Assembly: GCA_026075535.2 (NCBI GenBank) | Contig: AP026548.1 | Location: 4,464,001-4,528,000, forward strand | DNA from: Tricholoma matsutake | Lineage: Eukaryota; Basidiomycota; Agaricomycetes; Agaricales; Tricholomataceae | Length of the DNA stretch: 64,000 nucleotides | Reading direction: 5' to 3' | Notes under the pieces: generated by a model | What the model saw: only the letters and a program-made list of their open reading frames with translations | What the model was told of the DNA's origin: nothing | Databases searched by the model: none | Program-made: the position numbers and the translations under genes | Shown here: one piece after another, positions 1 to 10,026 of the stretch | How positions within the stretch are numbered: position 1 is the first letter of the stretch | Layout of the letters: each line of letters begins with the position of its first letter

Positions 1-677
1 GGTTTGGACTGGTCTTTTGTCATAAAATTTATTGTGCAAAATAATCTCAACAAATATAACCATCACCTCATATATATTATATTCATGGATAGAGATTGTA
101 ATGCTCCATAGACTGATCCAACATTTAAGCAATTCCATCAAGATTTGATTGAGATATGGCCAAAACCGAAAGGACATGCATTCAAGTTGTGGTTTGTAGT
201 TTGTAATTTGTAGTTTGTAGTTGCACTCATTTGGGCTGTTATATGAATAAAATCCCATGGTACAGATGATTAGGTGTGTTGTTGTTACTTTTATGATGTC
301 ATATAGCTGTACAAAAAAAATTATAGCTCAGGTAATAAGCAATGCAATCAAAGTTGTTCTGATACAACAAAATACTTGTACAAAAATGTTTTTGGTCATA
401 TCTCAACCAATTCTTGACCATTTTTGATGATCCAGGGACCGAAAATGAAGTAAATATGTGTGGGAGTAAGGTCTAACATACGTTGGGACAAAAGACTGGT
501 CGCAACCAGTTTTAACCAGTTTTTCATTGGTCCTACTATATTTTTCAAAATGAAAGACCAGCAACTGGACTGAAAAAGACTGGTCCATAAATAGATCACT
601 GATCTGGTCCTAATCGGTCCAGTTCAGTTCAGTTTTGGTCTTTTTTTTGGTCCTACAGACTGGACCTTTAAACACTA
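1..677 (-). mobile_element. hAT-like MITE, family A copy 1 (cut by window edge)
   Basis: The right terminus reads ACTGGACCTTTAAACACTA and ends at 677. The body matches the complete copies at 14867-15704 (opposite orientation) and 28217-29053 (same orientation). About 160 bp of the left end lies outside the window. The base after the terminus starts a presumptive 8-bp duplication (TCAGCGAC, 678-685), but the partner is not visible. TAGTG...CACTA ends with 8-bp duplications are the hAT signature. The 60-67 aa open frames inside simply follow the repeat and show no transposase motif, so the element is called non-autonomous. Confidence 0.85.
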
Positions 678-1135
678 TCAGCGACTATGGGCACCACCAT
701 CACACATCACAGCACCCCGAACTGCTGCTGTGAGCAACTGCTCACAGGGTGGAAACAGGGAGCAATGAGGATGGAGGCAATGAGAAGGGGGAGCAGGCAT
801 GACAATGACAATGACAGGCACCACCCCCCTCTTGCTGCAAACATGAGCAGGGATGTTTCATGTTCTGTTCTTGGCGACAACCACCACCACCCCCTCTCTC
901 ACTGCAAACATGAGAGGAGGGGTTTCTCATTCTGCTCTTGGCGACAACATGCACCATCACCCCCTCCCTTGCTCCAAATGCAAGGGAGGAGCCTTCTTGG
1001 GGGAGCAGGCTCAACAATGATGATGACAATGGCCACCACAACGACCACAGTTCCCCCACCTGCCACTGCGAGCAACTGCTCGTGGGGTGGAAACAGGGAG
1101 CAACAATCTTTTTTTTGTAACTTTTCTTAATGAAT
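678..1135. repeat. Low-complexity tract with palindromic hairpins
   Basis: This is a CAC/CCC-rich tract containing palindromes of the CACCCC...GAGCAACTGCTC...GGGTGG type at 713-752 and 1053-1090. Weaker palindromes built on CCCCTC-TTGC-AAA-TGCAA-GAGGGG lie between them (about 820-1000). The same motif recurs at 16-19.6 kb and 32.2-32.4 kb in and around the Z elements. Open frames here are Pro/His/Thr-rich with no conserved domain, so the tract is not called coding. Confidence 0.6.
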
Positions 1136-1370
1136 AAATATCATGATTTTGTATTAAATGAAGTGTCCATATCATAATGTACAGTGAGTCAAGAGAATCA
1201 TAGAGAAATCATAGAGCATACTACTAAAGAGACCATAGTGAGTCAATAGGCATAGAATTAATATATTAGTGGAAAGCATAGAAGTGCTGCTAGCAGCTAC
1301 CAGTTCATTGCAAAGGGCCAAACATGCAAAGTCAAGAAGGATATACCTTGATCTATCCTGCATTCTCAGG

Positions 1371-2963
1371 CTAGTCATCACCATCCGAGTCATCACCATC
1401 ATCATGATCATGCCCCTCTTCTGCCCCATCTGCCTGCCCCTCCTGCTCTTCATCATATTGGTCAAGCTGTTTCAGTTCCTCCTCAGTAGGCAGCTTATAT
1501 TGTGTCAACACATAATTCCCATACTTCTCCATGAACTCTTTCTCTCGCAGATTTTTTCATGCCACACATGCAGACCAGGTGCTGTACACTGTGGATCACC
1601 AGGCAGAGAAACATGCCATCCACCCCAGGTGTAATCAGCATGCTCATGGAGCATAAGGTGTTCATTCCAGTAGATTGGATCAAACCAATCAATTGGGACT
1701 GACTTTGGTAGTGCCAGAAGCTTTGATTGTTTTGGCATTGGAGGATCTTCACAGTGTCACTCAGTTCTGTAATTATAAAATTAGCCAATGATAAAAGGTA
1801 ATGACACTTGAACTCACCTGAAGCGACCACTTTTGCTTTTATTCATCTGCTGGCATTGCTTGTCTGCCATACAGAAGAATCCAGCCACCCCTGTTGCCCG
1901 ACCCTCCTTTTCCTTGATATGGTAGACTGAGTCTGGGCCCCCTTCTGCCAACTCATCATCAGAATGGGCCTCATTTTCATTAGCTAAGGCCAAGACTCGA
2001 TCATTGAAACCCTGTGCTTTGAATACTTCAACTCTGCCACTAGCAAGCTATTGAACTTATCTCAGTATAGTCCACATTTCAATGGAAGCAAAATACACAC
2101 AGTATTATGTCTCTTCCACACTGAAGTCATCTGCTTTCCCTTTGCAACACTCCCTGGACTCTTTGCCTCTGACTTTGCAAGCCCATACATGTAGGAAAAG
2201 ACAAAACTTCAGTAAAGTTTGCACATGAGTGCAAAGTCATGGACACACGACAGGTTAGCCCCCATGTGACTATACCCATATGCAGCTGAGACCTGCTCAA
2301 ATGTCTTGAGTGCAATATGTTCATGGAGTAGGTTGTACATGGACTTGGGATCACCACTCAGGCCATTGGCTGCCCACTTTGCAAGTCCAAGGCATGCCAC
2401 AGTCCTAAAGATGAGTAACAAATGACACTCCTGGATGCACCTAATGTTTGCAGCAATCATCCCATCCTCGAGAGAGCTGACAAGCTCAGCTACCTTGGCT
2501 TTGGCATCTTGTATCCTACCTGAGTTGTCATTCAGGCTCAATGTTACTGAGTTTTGGAGCTGTGCTTCAGATGAATAACGCTGAGTGAATGGTACTTTGT
2601 CTTCAAGAGTGACCTTTGGGGGAACAGTGCTCTGGTGTGGTAGACACCACAGGGCATGAAGATGAAGCTCAAGAGCTGCCTAAAATACAGAAGAACTGTG
2701 AAGTGATCAAATACAATGTAACAAAAGTTGCACACCTTTGTTTTTTCTGCCTCTTTTAGTACCTCTCCCTTTCTCATGTGCCAGTCACTAGGTTTCTTGG
2801 GTTTCCTGGGTCGCTTAGCAAAAACTTTGCATGCTCATGAGGAGTTGGGGTTTGCACTGCTACTGTCCAGTGAGCGCTTGCGCTTGTTACCAGATGAGGT
2901 GCCCTCCCCTAACCCAGATTCAGAATCAGCAGGAGGTTGCATGTGAGCATCAGAGTCAGCCAT
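1371..2963 (-). pseudogene. Broken four-exon gene, conserved fungal protein of unknown function
   Basis: The start ATG is at 2963-2961 and the stop TAG at 1373-1371. Three GT-AG introns join in phase: 2735-2680 (56 nt), 2098-2040 (59 nt) and 1817-1767 (51 nt). The spliced frame would give about 475 residues: a basic N-terminus (KRKR, KRPRKPKKP), a helical middle (around LVSSLEDGMIAANIRCIQE), a region with IDWFDPIYWNE, and a very acidic tail (EEGHDHDDGDDSDGDD). Three in-frame TGA codons (after NPNSS, after CKLY, after FRTE) and a one-base loss in an A-run near 1553 break it. The TGAs fit CGA-to-TGA decay. I recall similar unannotated proteins in agaricomycete genomes, often near transposons, but no function can be assigned. 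Confidence 0.6.
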
Positions 2964-3069
2964 TGGGATGGTGGTGGTCAAGAATCAAGGTATTCAGTGA
3001 AGCCAGAATGTGTGCACAGCACATGGCACGAAACATGTCAAGAACAAAGGAATTCAGCATGATCACGTG

Positions 3070-3394
3070 TAGGGAACTGCATGGGTTTTACCTGCGGGTT
3101 TCCCACGCTTTTATTTCCTAATTTATTCAATGAGTTTTGCATGAAAACTCATGAAAAAATGATTTTCTGATAGCTATTCAATGGATGCTTGTGATACAAG
3201 GGACAAAATAATTTATTTTCAACCTTGTCACATGACAAATGTCACCCAAATATTATCTTATGTGTTAAATCACAAAGAGCCAACAAAAAGCTTCCAGAAA
3301 ATCTTTTTTTCATGATTTTTCATGCAAAACTCATTGAATAAATTAGGAAATAAAAGCGTGGGAAACCCGCGGGTAAAACCCGTGCAGTTTCCTA
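3070..3394. mobile_element. Palindromic MITE (family B) with 8-bp duplication
   Basis: The 325-bp element begins TAGGGAACTGCATGGG and ends CCGTGCAGTTTCCTA. Its inverted repeats are about 95-100 bp long, so the whole element can fold into one hairpin. It is flanked by ATCACGTG at 3062-3069 and 3395-3402, an exact 8-bp duplication. The ends and duplication length suggest a hAT-type non-autonomous element. It has no coding capacity and lies about 100 bp upstream of the broken gene's start codon at 2963. Confidence 0.85.
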
Positions 3395-3402
3395 ATCACG
3401 TG

Positions 3403-5286
3403 GTGGAATAAAGGATCCTCGTGCCAGAAAATATGGTTTTTGGAGAGTCCGGGGTGATCTGATGGGCCACGATCGGTACGGCAGCATATAGGCAGGCAAC
3501 AATGAGCAAAACATCATGGGCATCGATCATCAATTGCATACTTTCAAATTATCTAAATTATATTACATAACTGCTAAGTGTTTAAATTTTTAAATCCAAC
3601 TGCTGCACCTACTGCCTCAAAGGCAGTTGAGTTTCAACTGCCTTAGGTTTTGCCCCTGGTGTCAGGAATGAGCTGAAAGTAGAGAACCGCATACTTATCA
3701 GCAGCAGCATGAGGTTTTGTGCATTTACGATAGCCTTTACTGCACCTATTGCATGGTCAAGAACTACTGTGGAAGCAGGTGTGCCATGGGTGTCTGATGG
3801 ACGCAGACTAGTTTTATGGTAGTATCATTGGCCATTTGTGCAGGCATGAACAAGGCTGTGTGATTTGGGGTTTGAATAGAGGATTGGCATGGGTATGTTG
3901 GGGGTATACAGTATTTGACTGGTCACTTGTACACCATGGGTCACTTGTACATTTGCCTTTTTCTTACTCATATTGGCTCTGGGAATACATATTTTTGCTT
4001 CCTGAGGTCCAACAAGTATCTATGCACTTTGCATAAGCAGTTGGTAGTGAATATCTAGGTTTGCCATTTTAGGGTGGCTGATTGATCCGGTTTAGTGCGT
4101 GATCATAAAAATAGAAACCCAGTTCTCGGTGATGACAAGGACTATTTGAATGGAAAGAAAACTTCCCAACCCAATCTATGAGAGCCTGTTAACATATTTA
4201 ACAGCAAAACTTCACTAACAAATGATGGAATCATGTTCTATGAGTCAGATTACACAAAATGATGAGGATAAGGGTGACATATGTCACATATGTCACAGGT
4301 ACACATTTCATGCTTTATATTCTGTAGTACTTGATTACCTGACTATGGAGACTATATTTTGATACTATTAGGCATAGAAATACTGGTTTTAATTTTTAGA
4401 GCTCAGAATTATATACTATAGCCATTCTACAGGCTATTCTGGCAAAAGTGTACAAGTGAGCCATTTTGGTCAATTCAGGTACCATCGGAGTGTGATGCCT
4501 ACCATGCATCCAGACTGCGACCTCTGGATACCAGGTTGCATACACAACATATTTCGATGCCTACCTATCATATGTAACTCAGACCTTGACAATATCTCTC
4601 ATAGATCTCTCACAGGAAGCCGAACATTGATTTAGTGTACACGTGACCGGTCAAATTTCAACGGTGAAGATAAGAAAGAGAAAACGGTTGCCATTAGGAT
4701 TTGTAGATCTACTGGAGTGAGGGATGGGAGTATGGTATCGACTTCAGAAGCAGACAAGACCAGGAGCGACATAGTAGATTCCAACGTTCAACTGAACCTT
4801 GACTGAACCGTTTGTTCTTGATTCAAGGCAATATCTATCAAGGGAAAACTTTTCTAGCTCATGGTAGTGAGAAGGAAGGGAGGAACGTAAACGGGGTCAC
4901 AGACTTTAACTGAATTATCTGTCAAACGCGCGTTTCAAAGTCCAAGGGCCGACCTTGTATATTCAGCCACTAAGTACCGTACAGTCCTCTGACTTCTGTG
5001 TATACTGACTGATCTCCTCATCGGAAAGCTCGGAATACAAACGAATGATCCGAGTGCGTTCGGAGTTTTTTTTTAAAATGGGAGACTAGGATGTAGAGGG
5101 AAAGTTCGAACTGCTTGGAAGTTGGAGGTACACTTCTTTTGTCGCAGCAGCTGGACTCAAGCCTAGGGAAACGAGTATATTATCATGAGCTTGATACGGT
5201 CACTGGTATACAGCAGAAGGCTCATAGTCACTCCACGATTTCCTTGTGCGACCTAGTATCCTGTACCCACACCAAGTATAATGGGA
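3403..5286. other. Intergenic stretch, no gene supported
   Basis: There is no open frame with a recognisable domain, splice-consistent exon pair or terminal repeat. A short ATGTCACAT tandem lies near 4280. CpG frequency rises after about 4600, which suggests that the part next to the membrane-protein gene is unmutated host DNA, probably including its 3' region. Confidence 0.5.
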
Positions 5287-6964
5287 CTAGGTCTCAGAAG
5301 GCTCCTCTTTCACTGATACGAACCGTCCTTCAACAGCCTTGATGGTGGTATTACGCGGAAGCTGCACAAGAAGTTTGCTCTCTGAATCCGCAACTTTGTC
5401 TATGAAGTCTTTGGTCAAGATCGCATCCACCAGGCGAGTGAACTCGTTCGTGCCTCCCTTCCCAGCGCGAACTGAGGAAACACCGGATATGACACAGAGA
5501 ACGGTGATGAGACCTCCTGCAGAGTATGCCACAACTAACCGTGTCCAGTTATAGGTGTAGACAACCACCTTTGTTAAACATGTGCCATGAAAGAATGAGG
5601 TGATAGTCGGAGTCTGTGGATCGAGTGACAGATCTATCCCTAACAACCCTAGGCTCATATTCTGCATGACCATACGCAAGGTCTCATGGAGATCACCCTT
5701 GACTGCCCAGTAAGACTCGTTTCTGAATATCACCGAGGGTGCCACAGCTGCGTTGGTTGTGAACGACATGTGAAAGGGTAGGGGAGGATTAGGTGTAGCG
5801 AAGTCAACTTGTGCCACGCCACCGAGAGCGCAAGAAAACGCGAATAGGGTCTCGAAATACGTCGCGTTTGTGATGGGATCATGTTCATCATACGGCCGGA
5901 TATCTGTCACTCCTCCTGTAACTATTGTTCCGTTCCCGTACTGAACGTTAACATTGTACGTGGCGGCGAACAGCGAACAGACGACGACTTCTGGTTTGCT
6001 AAATTTCCTGAGATAAAAGTCCCCATCACGCGACCAAATGTACACGCTTGGCCCTTGGCCATCGAATGATGTATTCCAAAGCATAAAGGCGGCAGCTGTG
6101 TCCGCAGAGAACGGATGTGAGGTTGTTGTTGAACAGTTGATGGCAGGTGCTGAGAATGTTGTGTTGTATGTACAATTGAAGCACGGATTCGAAGAAGGTG
6201 GAACGATTGAGCCAGAGGCAATGGTCATCATTGCCAGGGACTCGACAGCTCCATTGTTCAGAAGATTAGTACTGGCCGGGAGCCTTACTGTAGGGATATC
6301 ACAACCTGTATTCATTGGCTGCATGGTGGACACGAGGGCAGCAGGAGGAATGATTGCCATGATTCCCATCGCGAAGGAAGCGGCAGCAATGAAAAGAAGA
6401 CCTGTCGCACGGCAGATGGCAGTCTTCGTGTAAAACCTGGCTTTAATATCAAAGATGCTATCCACCTCCCGTATTGTAAATTGTTTATCGTGGAGGAGGT
6501 GCCAAAATCTATTGACAAGGACGATGTTGATGGACCAAGAGAATGTTTGTCGAACAAACCAAGAAAAAGTATTTCCAGCGGTCAGAGCCCACCCTGTCAT
6601 ATCGACTTGGAAACCCCACATGTTCAGCACATGCAAGGGGATTGATGGATGACCATCAAGGGCACTGTAGAATAAGTGGTGCAGAATGGCAAAAAATATT
6701 CCGATGACTGGGAGGATGACCATTAGTAAATCATTCAATCCCCATTTTTCTAGCCATTGACTGTCAATTTAAATAATTTGATAACATGAAGGAGAAAAAT
6801 ACGCACTGTGAGTGCGGTGATTTACATGTCCGCTTGAGAGGGATACATAATTCCCTCCTATCCCGTGGGCCATGAACAATACTGTTGGCTGAAAACAGCA
6901 ATCGAAGCAGTAGGTGGAGCAGATGTCTGTAGTAAGGATGGAATGCTTTGATAACGATTGGCAT
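5287..6964 (-). CDS. Multi-pass membrane protein of unknown function, two exons
   Basis: Exon 1 is 6964-6807 and exon 2 is 6760-5287. A 46-nt intron (6806-6761, GTGCGT...TTGACAG) separates them, and the phases match exactly, giving 543 residues. The join places QWLEKWGLNDLLMVILPVIG right after splicing, which supports the model over starting inside exon 2. Hydrophobic segments lie at the exon 1/2 boundary region, around RATGLLFIAAASFAMGIMAI and near the C-terminus (LVVAYSAGGLITVLCVIS). Between the last two is a long Asn/Cys-rich stretch with many NxS/T sites (NCTYNTT, NCSTTT), typical of an extracytoplasmic loop. The layout resembles basidiomycete 'formylmethionine deformylase-like' transmembrane proteins, a misnomer; no enzyme activity is implied. 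No stop or frameshift is present and CpG content is normal, unlike the surrounding transposons. The start codon is the first ATG of exon 1 and is not otherwise proven. Confidence 0.75.
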
Positions 6965-8572
6965 GGTCCTTAAAAGAACACTGGTATCTGTCTCACATCA
7001 GAAGACATGCGGTGAAAACGCTCAAAGCACGAGAAGGGGGTTCGTTAATGAGCGGGCTTCTGTGTGATCGGGTTCAGCGCAAGATGAAACCATGTGATTA
7101 GAGCACTTCAGCAATCCCGGTCAAAGTGGAACCGAACGACTGAAAAATGCCAAGGATTATTTATAGCAGGCGACTCCACCAAGGATTTGGCAACACACGG
7201 CGTGACCAGGCCGCGTAGGTCATTTTGTTTTGTCTTCGCGTTTTTAAAGAATTTCTCGGTTATTATGAGTTGTACATGGTTTGGGGAGTTGTATTGACTT
7301 CATCGTTGCTTCATCGACATGTTTATCATACTCTACTCACGTGAGCTCAACAACTTCCTCAATTCGGTTGGACCATTTCGACCGAAACTCGCTCAGGAAC
7401 GACTCCTAAAAACAAAGTTTGACCGGGTTGCTGGTGCTCTATTATTGCTATCATAGGTGCCGTTCACTTGAGCACCGCTACTTGTGTGCAACCGCCAATC
7501 TGTACCCCCGAGAAAAAGAAAATCAACCCTAACCCTAGCGCCCCTAGACACATGATGTCACGGGACCTCAGCCTTTTGATTGAGTTTAAATTATTGTTTA
7601 CTCGTAGCTAATCACCGTGAGGGATCTTGATCACATAGCCCATCTCTGCACCACGCACCCTCGCCATTACCATGGCCCTTTTCCGAGGTTACTTGCTCTT
7701 CGCATAACACCTCTTGAGCTTCAGAGCTCCTTTCTGTCATATGTGCTCAGTGCTAGGCTAATCAGTAAGCCATCCTCACTATGACGACATCTGTCTCAGT
7801 TACGAGACTTTACATTCACCCATGGCACGAGAATTGGTGTCACCTCCTCCACCCTTTACTCTCGTGCTTTGGGTGAGTCCCTTATGCCTTTCTTTTTTGT
7901 TGGTTTCTTCACCCATTGCTCTCGTGCTTTGTAGTATTCAGATTCATGCTCACCCACCCTCCCACATCCATGGTAGCTTTCCTCATGCTCAGCTACTTTT
8001 TGTCCCATAGGGTTTTTTGACCTGAGCAGAGGTTTTGATGCACCCACCACTTTTCTGTATCTTACTTGTAACTTAATTACCGGTTCATGTGCAATCGAGT
8101 CACGGGAACACTGCTGTTTGCAGGGTGTGCCCGTCTCGGGCTAATTCTCTCTCTCGGGCTAATTCTCTCTCTGGCTGGCTATCCGCATCTCTGGCTGGCT
8201 ATCCGTGTCTCCCAAACAAGTGATTAGTGTAAAACTGCGAATGAATAATGACTATGAAGGCGTGTTTCCCATGTGGCTGGTAAAGAAATTGGTGCATACA
8301 TATTCTTGCTGCACATGTCATCATGATGCTATCACCTAAACTTTCGAGTGCCCACAGGTTGCCCTGATCTAATGGCTGCCGAGCTATAGCATGACAAGGC
8401 AGATAAAAGCCAATACGTGCTCTCACAGAGAGAATGTCTTGGATCTGACTGGATGACTTTCCATAATGCTAACTTGATTCTCTAACTCCAAACTGGTGGC
8501 ATTCAGGGTCCTCACTGAGGTGCCAACAGAAAATAAGTCCAATGCCATCACATCCATCAATTTAAGAGCATT
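6965..8572. other. Intergenic, probable promoter side of the membrane-protein gene; short tandem duplications
   Basis: No supported gene. Imperfect short duplications occur at about 7850-7935 (CTCGTGCTTTG repeated) and 8138-8210 (CTCGGGCTAATTCTCTCT and CTGGCTGGCTATCCG, each doubled). A two-unit telomere-like AACCCTAACCCTAG at 7525-7538 is too short to mean a telomere. CpG dinucleotides are common up to about 8.2 kb. Confidence 0.5.
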
Positions 8573-9111
8573 TCTAAACCTTAATTCGGGAAGGGGTGTT
8601 TGGACCCTTGCTTCAGACTTAAAATTTGAACTTCAACCCAAAAAAGGCAAAGTGCAATGATGGGCAGCGGTGGACCTCGATGAAGTTACTTTTTGGTGAG
8701 TCCTGCCCCTTATACCTCCATGAGCTGCATCACATTGCCTCCCACCTGCCTCTTGCTGGCTGAAGTTATTTGCTCTGCTTTATATGTTTATTAACTTCAG
8801 GCATAGTTCCTGTAACTGAATACATCACTTATCCACCCAAAATGACAAATATGGCTATTGAAGTGACCCTCTGTGTCCCTTTCACCACCTTCCAACAACC
8901 CGCTGGACATTTTGCAGTCCTTATTGTGCAGCACAGATGTCTGGTGGTGGCAGGAAGGCAGGGATTAGTGCTGGCACAGCATTGCAAGGAGTTTCCCAGT
9001 AAGGAAGTTTGTTTGAAGCACCATTAGAAACAATTTCTGCTTACAGTTTTCTAACTCCAACTTCAAATGAATTTTCTCCAACTTTAAAGTCTGCTGAATA
9101 AGGTTTAGAAA
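8573..9111. mobile_element. Possible old MITE hit by the copia element
   Basis: The left end reads TTTCTAAACCTTAATTC and the right end, reverse-complemented, reads TTTCTAAACCTTATTC. Both are followed by loosely inverted AAACTT/AAGTTGGA-rich sequence. The right end coincides with the AGAAA that copia duplicated on insertion, so copia landed in this terminus. I could not find a convincing target duplication, so the element call is tentative. Confidence 0.3.
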
Positions 9112-9438
9112 CATAGAAATTTAATCCTAGAATAGACAAGGCTAAACTCAGTCCTTGTATAAGTGACTCTATACAAACTGTACTGTACCTAGAATAGACA
9201 AGGCTAAACTAAGGTACAGTAAGTAGCTCTGGTGAAGCAACACTCTAAGATAGTACTGACATCAGTCCTTGTATAAGTGACTGAGGTGGCAGGTAATGTA
9301 TCTAGCTGTATATATACATTCTGTCAGACAAAGGGAGGAATAAGAAAGTGAAACGGGGTGTTTGTTCATATGCATCAAAGGGTTGCACTAAAAATAGCAC
9401 ACACATCAAAAAGTGATACATCATTCCACAGTGTGTTC
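9112..9438 (-). repeat. Main part of copia 3' LTR, with internal duplication
   Basis: The sequence aligns with the 5' LTR at 43225-43497 (shared TTTAATCCTAGAATAGACAA, GCATCAAAGGGTTGCACT). It is about 64 bp longer because CCTAGAATAGACAAGGCTAA occurs twice (9127 and 9187) and CAGTCCTTGTATAAGTGACT occurs twice (9151 and 9263). It stops at GTGTGTTC, where the Ngaro-like element begins. The missing first ten or so bases are at 23294-23303. Confidence 0.85.
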
Positions 9439-9442
9439 ATTG

Positions 9443-9982
9443 CAAAGATGGGTTCCAGGGGTAAGGAGGCTTTTTGTAGGCCTCTGCGCCATTCAAAACC
9501 ATTTTGCATATCTAGCCTTGCTACCCATGCTGAGCTCTGCTCAAAACCCCCTCTTTTTGTGCCATCTCAGTCAGGTGCTAGAGTCTAGCCAATGCCTGAT
9601 CATAGACAGTTTTGACATGATTAGGGGTTCCTTGTGCTGCTTCTCGACTCCCATCTCATCTACAAGTGACACAGGTGAGCATTTTGTGCTCCTCACAGGA
9701 TTTTATCTCACTTCTCAGAAGCTGTCAATTTTCGCTTTGCCTTCAAGCTTCACTCTCACATTGATAGTCATCTTCATTGTGAGATCTTTCCTTTGCTCCT
9801 GTGTCAATAAACTCACCTTCTCACTTCACAGGATTCAACTGCACTGTTAGCTCTGCTACTTCACTTGGTTGAATCCTCACAGTGAGCAATTTGATTCTCA
9901 GATCAATTCTTTGTTTATTGCTCACATGGGTGCCCTCCAGGCCTCATCTTGTTCTTTGAAGTGGTTTTGCTTTTTCACAGCC
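9443..9982 (+). repeat. Ngaro split repeat A1
   Basis: Near-identical to 22634-23172: both run from CAAAGATGGGTTCCAGGGGT to GCTTTTT(C/G)CAGCC. The A1/A2 pair brackets the coding region as expected for split direct repeats. Open frames inside are shared by both copies only because the DNA is repeated. Confidence 0.8.
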
Positions 9983-10026
9983 ATTCTCTCTCCTGTCGAC
10001 ATCACTCCTACCTATTCTATCTCTCT

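Noticed and set aside
396..599. Matching 60-67 aa open frames in the three MITE A copies
   Set aside because: They are conserved only because the repeat copies are nearly identical. There are overlapping frames, no domain and no transposase motif.
687..1130. 147-aa plus-strand open frame rich in His, Met and Thr
   Set aside because: It follows simple CAC/ATG repeats and palindromes; the opposite strand is equally open.
3836..4036. 66-aa Trp/Tyr-rich open frame
   Set aside because: No splice partners, no conserved motif, and ordinary length for chance in AT-rich DNA.
7525..7538. Telomere-like AACCCTAACCCTAG
   Set aside because: Two units only, inside host-like DNA; no evidence of an end or an interstitial array.
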